Both the position numbers and the translations under genes were made by a program. Positions 56,666 to 64,000 of a DNA stretch of 64,000 nucleotides are shown here, piece by piece. Source of the stretch: Acanthosepion pharaonis (Eukaryota; Mollusca; Cephalopoda; Sepiida; Sepiidae); contig CAHIKZ030002635.1 of assembly GCA_903632075.3 (NCBI GenBank), forward strand, positions 52,501 through 116,500, written 5' to 3'. The notes under the pieces were generated by a model. That model was given only the letters and a program-made list of their open reading frames with translations, was not told the DNA's origin and did not search any database. Each line of letters begins with the position of its first letter. Positions within the stretch are counted from its first letter, which is position 1.

Positions 56666-57049
56666 ATATGTCAACTTCATATCTTAACACCATAAGATAG
56701 GAAGGAGATTTAAAATTTAGTTGCCCAGTGTCGTGACCCTGCCGACAAGTATAATTTCTTGAGTAGAAAAAAGTGGGGAATCTGTTTATTATTTGATTAT
56801 AAAGCAAAACTAGTCATTCACTTCATTTCGACTTGTTTTTAATGTAATATTGATTATATAAAGAAAGGTAGCACAGGTATCGATTTGAACTGCTAGAAAA
56901 ACTCTATCTACTTGGAAAAGATATTAATAATCCAGAATTTATATATACTGGATTAGCGTATGTTTTCATGTTTGGTTGGGAAATGAAGAAATTTAGAAAA
57001 AGTAGTATATCCACTCAAATTCAAACCACCCTCTATCCGTAATCAAACA
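56666..57049. other. Unassigned spacer
   Basis: No feature recognised with confidence; the end may belong to the following Penelope-like copy. Confidence 0.4.
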
Positions 57050-57900
57050 CATACCCTCCTCCATAGAATATAGGGTTAGCAATAATTCTTCCAGTGAAGA
57101 TGTCTTTTACAAGCATAGTAAATTTTATAACAGTGCCTTAAAAATTTGTTTATATGTGCTCTGACATCAAATATATAAGACTTAACAACAGCGATCGTAG
57201 AAATAGAAAAATAATTTGTACATACTCCCATTTAACCAAATGGTTAGTAGTAGGTTAAAGCAGAATTTTCTCCATTTAATTGAGAAACACTTCCCCTTAA
57301 ATGATCCACACAGTAAGATTTTTAACAGAAATACACTAAAACTAAGCTATAGCTGTACAGATAATCGTGAAAAAATTATTAAAAAAATAATAATAAAATT
57401 TTAATCATTACAAAAACCTAAGTACTAATTACCATTCCAAAGCAACAAATATAGATAATACCACCAAGTGTAATTGTAGAAATTCTAACGAATGTTCATT
57501 GCAAACTGATGTCAAAGAGATTCTATTGTTTACCTAACCACTATTTCAAATATAGAAAATCTAAAAGTTAACAATTTTATATCGGAAGTACCAAGAATTC
57601 ATTTAAAACTAAGCAACATGCATTATCTTTCTCCAATAACGCGTACAGAAATAGAACATCCCTTTCCAAATATTTGTGGAACTTAAAAGAAGTTAATAAA
57701 GAACCCTACGGTAAAGTGGAAAATACTAAAAAAAACTAGAACTTGCAAATCTTTAAATGAACCGTGCTTCTTGTTTACTTGAAAAATTAGAAATGATTAA
57801 ATTTGCTGACAAAATACCCCTATTAAACCAAAGGAGTGAATTAACAGTAAATTGCCGACAAGTTTATCTTTTACCTTAAAATATAGTTAAATTTTAAAAA
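57050..57900 (+). pseudogene. Penelope-like element: RT end and GIY-YIG endonuclease
   Basis: Encodes LIEKHFPLNDPHSKIFNRNT and LKLSYSC, then KCNCRNSNECSLQ (the cysteine cluster before the nuclease) at about 57466-57505, YIGSTKNSFK at 57578, RNRTSLSKYLWNLKEVN, and finally LEKLEMIKFADKIPLLNQRS with ELTVNCR. YIG, the R-x-T-x-LS-KY-x-W signature and the end NQRSEL identify the C-terminal GIY-YIG nuclease of Penelope-like retroelements. Frameshifts and stops separate these blocks, so it is dead. The region downstream to 58475 is its probable terminal repeat. Confidence 0.8.
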
Positions 57901-58396
57901 TTACGTATTGTCATATCTTATAGCTATATTTTATTAGTATATAATGGTCCACTATCTACGGGTAATTACCTTATTATTTATTATTGCCATCCAGTTATTA
58001 TCATTAATATCTTATAAAGATATTCCACATTTTTAATTATATTTACTGGCCCCTCTAAGACGCTTCCTGAACAAAAAATTTAAGAAGAAAAAAATTTCTG
58101 TTAACTTTACGTCTGATTAAACTGACCCTCACTTCATGTCATATTTGTCTACAATCACGATACATTTTTCGTAATTATCAATGATATCCTGTCTATGTTC
58201 CGGTTTATCATGGCATGAAAAAATAACTCACCAATCTTCAGCCTCTGAGCTTACTTTTCTATTTAATTGGTTAATCAAGATATACCAACAAGTCTATCTT
58301 TAATTCTGACCTTATGTCCTCCACCTTTAACTTTCGGAAAAGAGGTAACACTAAATTTTCTTAAAAATCACTTAATAACCAGTTACTTACCATCGC
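57901..58396 (+). repeat. Presumed Penelope-like terminal region
   Basis: AT-rich, non-coding, between the nuclease end and a hammerhead-like motif. Assigned by position only. Confidence 0.4.
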
Positions 58397-58475
58397 CTGA
58401 AGAAGTGCAATCAAAATATTGAAACATAAAAGCTTTTGTGTAGCGATTTTTACATGTTTTTACATGTTTTCTCTT
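58397..58475 (+). ncRNA. Hammerhead-like motif and tail of the Penelope-like copy
   Basis: CTGAAGA at 58397-58403, AGTGCAATCAAAATATT, then GAAAC at 58421. Followed by the tail TTTTGTGTAGCGATTTTTAC, found also at 37770 and 63330. Stem II is mostly lost. Confidence 0.45.
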
Positions 58476-58607
58476 ATAATAATAATAATAATAATAATAA
58501 TTATAATAATAATAATAATAATAATACTCTACTTTGTATTGAGCACTTTTTAAAAAGTAAATGCTACGAACAGCGGAATTTTATTCCATCCGTTCTTTCT
58601 CTCATTT

Positions 58608-58660
<53 letters not shown>
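58476..58660. repeat. (AAT)n, spacer and (TA)n
   Basis: (AAT)n at 58477-58526, a spacer with TATTGAGCACTTTTTAAAAA, then (TA)n to 58660. Confidence 0.9.
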
Positions 58661-58663
<3 letters not shown>

Positions 58664-58954
58664 GAAGAAAAATATACGGAAAAACAAACAAAAATCCAAA
58701 TATGCAATTATGCTGTTTTAATGTTAATATAATGTCAACGTCGGACGTTTTCGGTCTAATAGACCATCTTCAGGACATATGACCTATGTTAATTATGTTT
58801 TATGAATATGCCCGGAAGATGGTCTATTAGACCGAAACCTCCGACGTTGACATTATATTAACATTAAAACAGCCGAAATTGTATATTAGGATTAAAACAG
58901 CATAATTGCATATTAGGATTTTTTGTTTGTTTTTTCGTATATTTTTCTTCATAC
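58661..58954. repeat. Inverted repeat with two opposed hammerhead-like motifs
   Basis: Arms of about 120 and 148 bp (58661-58782 and 58807-58954) around a centre of about 25 bp. Both arms contain ATAATGTCAACGTCGGA or its complement, GGTCTATTAGACC (a perfect stem), CTGAAGATGG (minus, left arm) or CGGAAGATGG (plus, right arm), and GAAA. The right arm carries an extra 28-bp duplication ending TTAAAACAGC. Confidence 0.85.
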
Positions 58955-59003
58955 TGTCATGTTTTTTCCATATATTTTTCTTCATACTGTCATATATATT
59001 TAT

Positions 59004-59098
<95 letters not shown>

Positions 59099-59148
59099 GT
59101 ACCCAGACAAATAGAACATAGATTTAAACAAAACTGACATTACTGAAT
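58955..59148. repeat. (TA)n(GA)n and duplicated flank
   Basis: TTTCTTCATACTGTCAT occurs twice (58947 and 58977), then (TA)n at 59006-59062 and (GA)n to 59094. Confidence 0.85.
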
Positions 59149-59490
59149 ATCTTAGGATTTTTTGGCCAACGCTTTTTCAAAGGAAGTCATTGGCGAAACA
59201 CAAAACAATCAAGAAACAACAATAATAACGAAAAAGAAGTGAAAGTTGGGCCACGATTAAAATAAATTTTAATTGTAAGTAATTAATAAAATGATGATTA
59301 ACGGACTGTGAGATTCTTTTTCCATTTTATACTCTTATGGAACTTGTTAATCATTTTATTAATTACTTACAATTAAAAATTATTTTACTGTCGTTCCAAC
59401 TTTCCCTCCTTATATTGTCTTTATTGTTTTGTATTTCGCAACGAATGCCTTAAGAAAAGTTTGACCGGAAAAAAATATCCTAATGTAGAA
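59149..59490. repeat. Large inverted repeat 2
   Basis: The left arm 59149-59303 and right arm 59343-59490 are complementary: AATTGTAAGTAATTAATAAA (left) against TTTATTAATTACTTACAATT (right), plus GGCGAAACACAAAAC against TTTTGTATTTCGCAACG further out. Confidence 0.8.
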
Positions 59491-59513
59491 AATGACGTAA
59501 ATTTTATTTAAAA

Positions 59514-59580
<67 letters not shown>
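59491..59580. repeat. (CT)n(TA)n
   Basis: CT run to about 59531 followed by TA to 59580. Confidence 0.95.
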
Positions 59581-59583
<3 letters not shown>

Positions 59584-59852
59584 AAAAGAACAGTAAGATA
59601 TATAATCCGGTGTTCTTATAGATATTTTTATTTTTACAAAATAGTGCTCAATGTAAATTTACAGAGCATAATATTATAAATTAATTGATTTAAAATATGT
59701 ATTTTTTTTCGCTACACAGTTCTAACCATGTTTCAAAAATAGAAGCTAAAAAGCCCTGAATTTAATTTTCCAATTAAATTAAAAGCATTAGTTCCATTTA
59801 GCTTCTATTTTTGAAACATGGTTAGAACTGTGTAATAAAAAATATTTTAAAT

Positions 59853-59857
<5 letters not shown>
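59581..59857. repeat. Foldback element, copy 2 (inverted repeat 3)
   Basis: 59581-59695 is the reverse complement of the right flank of the 37871 element. 59690-59750 and 59795-59855 are complementary arms (GTTCTAACCATGTTTCAAAA and TTTTTGAAACATGGTTAGAA) around about 45 bp. Confidence 0.75.
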
Positions 59858-59921
<64 letters not shown>

Positions 59922-60079
59922 CTTGTACGTGCCGTCAAGGTAGGCACAATATGCACATAATCTAATAAATTCATGAAGGTTACTCTGATTATTAGCAAAA
60001 ATAAATGGCAGTAGTTTAAGATGGCTTAAAATTAACTGTGGCTTACGCGTTCAGGAAGGTTTAAACCTTAATTCCGAGC
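59858..60079. other. (TA)n and spacer
   Basis: (TA)n to about 59918, then unassigned sequence. Confidence 0.6.
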
Positions 60080-60290
60080 GGAGGTGGATAGGATGACGTG
60101 GAGCAACTAGACGGCCACCACGATCACCAGATCTAATACAACCAGTCTTTTTTCTTATTTACAACTCAAAACAAAACCAATTCCTGAATTAAAATATCTC
60201 TAATAAATTTTATTAAATTCATTTAGAAATGTGTCAAATGCTTTGTAAAAATGTTGCAGATGATCTCCATCGTAGTATTCAATTAGGGAT
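60080..60290 (+). pseudogene. Mariner-superfamily transposase scrap
   Basis: One frame reads RWIG, a stop, RGATRRPPRSPDL, the conserved W-P-P-R-S-P-D-L block before the third catalytic residue of a mariner-like transposase family. The remainder is too decayed to extend. Confidence 0.5.
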
Positions 60291-60839
60291 AGTTAATTAT
60301 TACGTATCATATATAAATTTATTATTACATATCATATAAGTTTATTATTACATTTATATAAGTTTATTATTGCATATCATATATAAGTTTATTACATATA
60401 TATAAGTTTATTATTACATATCATCTATAAGTTTATTATTACATATATATAAGTATATTATTACATATTATATATAAGTTTATTATTACATATAAGTTTA
60501 TTATTAGGTATTATTATATACTACATTACATCATATATAAGTTTATTATAACATATTCTATATAGGTGTTTATTACATATATATAAGTTTATTATATATA
60601 TATATAAGTTTATAATTACATATATATCAGTTTATTATTACATATATATATAAGTTTATTATTATATATATAAGTTTATTAATACATATTATGTATAGGT
60701 TTATTATTACATATATATAAGTTTATTATTACATATCATATAACTTTATTATTACATATCATTTATAAGTTTATTATTACATATATATATATATATATAT
60801 AAGTATATATTACATATTATATATATAAGTTTATTATTA
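60291..60839. repeat. AT minisatellite (ATAAGTTTATTATTACAT), left part
   Basis: Units of about 20-30 bp with TATAAGTTTATTATTACATA and variable TA runs. Continues after the mariner at 62102-62265, so it was one array before insertion. Confidence 0.85.
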
Positions 60840-62101
60840 TTAGATTGGTGCAAAAATAATGTCGTTTTCTCACATATTTTACTTTTATATATGATTTCTA
60901 AATTATTTCATTGATATATATAGCCATGTTATATATCATTTTTAAGCGCGTTTTTCGCTCTATCGAATTGTGTTATTCGTTACCGTTCTCAATCTCTTCA
61001 TTCATTTTTTTTGCAGGCTTTTCGACAGCATGGACAAAATTCAAATCCGCACGATTTTCTTGTTCCAGTTCAAAGTAGGCCGAAAAGCTGCGGAGACAGC
61101 TCGTGATATCAATGATGCGTTTGGCCCAGGAACCACTGACGAACGTGTGGCACAACGGTGGTTCAAGAAATTTCACAATGGTGACGAGAGCCTCGAAGAT
61201 GAAGACGGTCGCGGCCGGCCGACTGCGGTTGATAACGAATATTTGAAAGCCTTAATTGAAGCCGATCCTCGCAAAACCACACGATAAGTTGCTGTTGAAC
61301 TCAAGGTCGACCACTGAACAGTCGTTCGCCATTTAAAGCAAATAGAGAAGTCAAAAAAGTTGGATAAATGGGTGCCGCATGAATTGAACGATAATCAAAA
61401 AAATCGTCGTTTTGAGGTGTCTTCTATGTTCCTTCTGCGCAACAAAAACGACCCATTTCTCGAGCGGATTGTGACGTGTGATGAGAAGTGGATCCTCTAC
61501 GACAACCGGCGACGTTCGGCACAGTGGTTGGATGCCGGAGAAGCTCCACAACACTTCCCGAAGCCGAAATTGCACCAAAAAAAAGTTTATGATGACTGTT
61601 TGGTGGTCTGCGGCCAGTCTCATCCATCACAGCTTCTTGAATCCGGGTGAAACGATTACGGCGGAGACAAATTGACGAAATGCACCAGAAGCTCCACCGT
61701 ATGTGCCCGAGATTGGTCAATATGAAGGGACCAATTCTCCTCCATGACAACGCTCGCCTGACCCTGCGGAAGCTGAACGAATTGGGCTACGAGACTCTGC
61801 CTCATCCGCCATATTCACCGGACCTCTCGCCCACCGATTATCACTTTTTCAAGCATCTCGACAACTTCCTGCGCGAAAAATGCTTCAAAAGCCGAGATGA
61901 TGCCGAATCGGCCTTCAATGTCTTCATCGTTTCCAGAACTCCGAATTTCTATGCTAATGGGATAAATAAATTTGTTTCTAGTTGGCAAAAATGTGTCGAT
62001 TCTAATGGTTCTTATTTCGATTAATAAAGTTTATTATAAAAGGAGTTATGATCTTTTGAAGTTGAACGTCAAAAAACGACATTATTTTTGCAACAACCTA
62101 A
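60840..62101 (+). mobile_element. Full-length mariner (Hsmar1/cecropia-like) element
   Basis: 1262 bp, the usual size for mariner. The 29-bp terminal inverted repeats start TTAGATTGGTGCAAAAATAA (60840) and, on the minus strand from 62101, TTAGGTTGTTGCAAAAATAA, with two mismatches. Each end is flanked by TA, the mariner target duplication (60838-60839 and 62102-62103). It encodes one transposase, now disabled. Less AT-rich than the array around it. Confidence 0.95.
61030..62024 (+). pseudogene. Mariner transposase, inactivated
   Basis: Cut-and-paste transposase that binds the terminal repeats and cleaves with a DDD triad. Start at ATG 61030 (MDKIQIRTIFLFQFKVGRKA), which gives the family's usual N-terminus; an upstream in-frame ATG at 60970 adds untypical residues. 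The order is an HTH domain with WFKKFHNGDESLEDE, HLKQIEK, WVPHELNDNQKNRRFEV, TCDEKWILYDNRRRSAQWLD (first D at 61480), HDNAR (second D at 61746), PYSPDLSPTDYH (third D at 61836) and WQKCVDSNGSYFD. Lesions: stop at 61285, stop at 61315, a frameshift in an A-run near 61590, another between about 61665 and 61680. The second and third D are 29 residues apart and not 34, so about five residues are deleted. The protein is close to the human Hsmar1/SETMAR type by motif. Confidence 0.95.
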
Positions 62102-62265
62102 TACATATATATAAGTTTATTATTACATATTATATATAGGTTTATTATTGCATATATATAATTTTATTATTACATATCATATATAAGTTTATTATTACAT
62201 ATTATATATAGGTTTATTATTACATATTATATATACATTTATTATTACATATATTTTGATGTGAC
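62102..62265. repeat. AT minisatellite, right part
   Basis: Same TATAAGTTTATTATTACATA unit as 60291-60839. Confidence 0.85.
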
Positions 62266-62395
62266 AATATTTATAAATTTTCTTAAATTACTGTAAATTG
62301 TTTCGTCCAATGAAAATTAATAAATAAAAATGAGCGTTATTTTGTTGGGACCTATATTGTAAATATTGATTGCTGAGGAAAGAAATTCGAAAAGG

Positions 62396-62446
<51 letters not shown>
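62266..62446. repeat. Spacer and (AAT)n
   Basis: AT-rich spacer to 62397, then (AAT)n at 62398-62446 immediately before a LINE-D end. Confidence 0.85.
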
Positions 62447-62449
<3 letters not shown>

Positions 62450-62811
62450 GAAAAATGTGGCACATGTGGACATCAACAACTCCAGCTGTAGTTGGAGCCC
62501 TCAGATTGATTGAAAATGATTCCAGTAGATTTATTGAAGAGATTCTTTCTTGCCCATTCCTTAAAGGAATATAAAAATTATTTACTCACAAGTACAGCCC
62601 ACACCTTACGAAAGGCTCTATCTATGTAAAATATTAGTTGTTTTTGTTTTCTTTTCTTTTCTTTTCTTTTTTGTTGTTGTTTTTATATTGTTTTTTTGGT
62701 TTTTTTTTCTTTCTTCAAAAATGCTCAGTGGGAAATTTCAAGATGCCATTTTTGACCTTAGGTCTCTGGTTGCGGCAGGGAAAAAATGATTATACACCAG
62801 AAATCAAAATA

Positions 62812-62855
<44 letters not shown>
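62447..62855 (+). pseudogene. LINE-D C-terminus and 3' end with (AAT)n tail
   Basis: One frame encodes KMWHMWTSTTPAVVGALRLI and, after a break, ALRKALSM-like HTLRKALSM. P-V-V-V-G-A-L-G and ...AHILRKVLSI end the ORF of an EN-RT LINE family common in invertebrates. The 3' UTR is T-rich, has CCTTAGGTCTCTGGTTGCGG, and ends in (AAT)n at 62812-62853. Confidence 0.6.
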
Positions 62856-62857
<2 letters not shown>

Positions 62858-63284
62858 TCTGGCAGAAAGCAAGAGGCACCTAGATTTTGCTTGAATTTAA
62901 AAATAATACTACAAGATGGCTATGAACACATTGTGCAAAAATATCCACATTTTAAAGAGATTTTTTCTAAAACAACTAATCGTTTCTTTCAAACAAAATA
63001 AATACATCAGGCAAATTTTACCAGATGCAAACATCCACACTCCATCGTTGTATTTCAGAAAACAGTCATGGATGGGGAAAACATTGTTTGTTGTGTAACA
63101 ACATGAGTGAAGTCAATTTTATCACAAATTCAAAGAGAAATGTCACGGTTTGTTTAGAGATTGGCAATGGTACTTATCCCCACTTAGTATGGGCCTCCCA
63201 ATTGATTTGTGTTGGTGACACAACAGAAATATTAAATAAAAGATTCAACTGCTACAGGTACAATCACCAGTTATTTACCATCGC
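62856..63284 (+). pseudogene. Penelope-like GIY-YIG region, decayed
   Basis: Encodes HCLLCNNMSEVNFITN, then LVWASQLICVGDTTEILNKR with FNCYRYNH, recalling the cysteine cluster and the Y-I-G-x-T-x3-L-x2-R-F-x2-H patch of Penelope nucleases, though YIG itself is lost. It is followed at once by a hammerhead-like motif and the shared tail, as in the 57-58 kb copy. Confidence 0.55.
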
Positions 63285-63365
63285 CTGAAGAAGTACAATC
63301 GAAGTTTTGAACCATCGAAGCTTCTGTGAAGCGATTTCAACACGTTTTTATTATAATCTCTTATG

Positions 63366-63370
<5 letters not shown>
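63285..63370 (+). ncRNA. Hammerhead-like motif and Penelope-like tail
   Basis: CTGAAGA at 63285-63291, AGTACAATCGAAGTTTT, then GAAC, so the last A of GAAA is lost. The tail CTTCTGTGAAGCGATTTCAA and TTATAATCTCTTATG matches 58430 and 37770. Confidence 0.4.
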
Positions 63371-63419
<49 letters not shown>

Positions 63420-63836
63420 CAGGTAATAAAACGAATCTTTATCTATATATATATTTTTTTTGGGGGTTCAAATTATTTTTTCTTTAACTTTCTTTTTTTA
63501 ATTTAAAAACAAGAATTTGAAATTCTAAAGAGAAATCTGTCGGCATAAGGTTAATATTCTGGGCTTTATTTAATAAATTTCCTCCCCTTTAAGATATAGG
63601 AAAATTTATCCTCCTTAACATCTGTCTGGTGACTCGCGTCCGGATAAAACAGTAAAAAAAATGAAACACTTTATAAGGTGTTTTCCGGACCTTAAGCCTT
63701 TGTTAATCCAATATCAATTCCTCACAATTAACTACTACTACTTGCTTCCGGGGTTGAAAAGATAGACGACCACTTTCGTCGTCTGCCAAAGTAGGTTATT
63801 TCCCATATGATGTAAAAGGATTTGTTTGATTATTAA

Positions 63837-63870
<34 letters not shown>

Positions 63871-64000
63871 ATTATGAAATGGACAAAGGCCGACAATTAT
63901 TTTAAGACATTTTTATGTTTATTCATTCTTTTTTTATAGATAAAATATTTAAGTATATGGTCTGTTTATAATAAACAGTATTTAACAACATTTACCGACC
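63371..64000. other. (TA)n and unassigned end of window
   Basis: (TA)n at 63371-63416, and (TA)n(TG)n near 63837-63870. Between them is mixed sequence with a small inverted repeat GACGAC/GTCGTC near 63766-63783. No gene seen. Confidence 0.5.

Overview
This is eukaryotic, AT-rich, intergenic-type DNA made almost entirely of simple repeats and decayed mobile elements. Long (TA)n, (CA)n and (GATA)n tracts, many small tRNA-headed SINEs, several LINE families, Penelope-like elements and mariner/Tc1/hAT remnants fit an invertebrate with a large repeat-rich genome, most plausibly a cephalopod mollusc such as an octopus. That assignment is inference; no host gene here identifies the species. I see no operons, no rRNA, no functional tRNA gene and no CRISPR array.

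Layout. 0-10 kb: TA tracts, a 28-bp minisatellite grown from the tail of a repeat I call R1, two copies of a tRNA-headed SINE (SINE-1) that carries a hammerhead-like motif, LINE ends, a second SINE (SINE-2) and a whole decayed hAT element. 10-13 kb: a 2.3-kb GATA array. 13-19 kb: two related solo LTRs, tandem tRNA-like SINE units, LINE-A, two more SINE-1 copies and a strongly hairpin-forming tandem array of about 237 bp per unit. 19-31 kb: LINE, Tc1 and DD37D transposase remnants and a second higher-order GATA array. 31-36 kb: a five-copy 303-321 bp higher-order minisatellite, then about 2 kb of pyrimidine-rich repeats. 36-47 kb: LINE-A and LINE-B fragments, a clean solo LTR, R1 copies and a third GATA array. 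47.5-47.8 kb: the best candidate for a real host exon (minus strand). 50-55 kb: nested LINE-B copies, including a duplicated tail-to-tail pair. 55-60 kb: Penelope-like endonuclease remnants and four large inverted repeats, at least two of them carrying hammerhead-like motifs. 60.8-62.1 kb: a structurally complete but inactivated mariner inside an AT minisatellite. The end holds a LINE-D tail and another Penelope fragment.

The elements are nested: R1 sits in LINE-A, a solo LTR sits in or beside LINE-A, a solo LTR sits in a tRNA-like unit, one hairpin module sits in that LTR, and mariner sits in a minisatellite. Insertion order and some exact ends can therefore be read directly. The long open frames in the window, up to 582 codons, are artefacts of GATA, CT or A-rich repeats. 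The most unusual material is the hairpin-rich module at 18.2-19.1 kb with a diverged single copy at 14.4 kb whose paired bases change together, and the recurrent head-to-head hammerhead-like inverted repeats.
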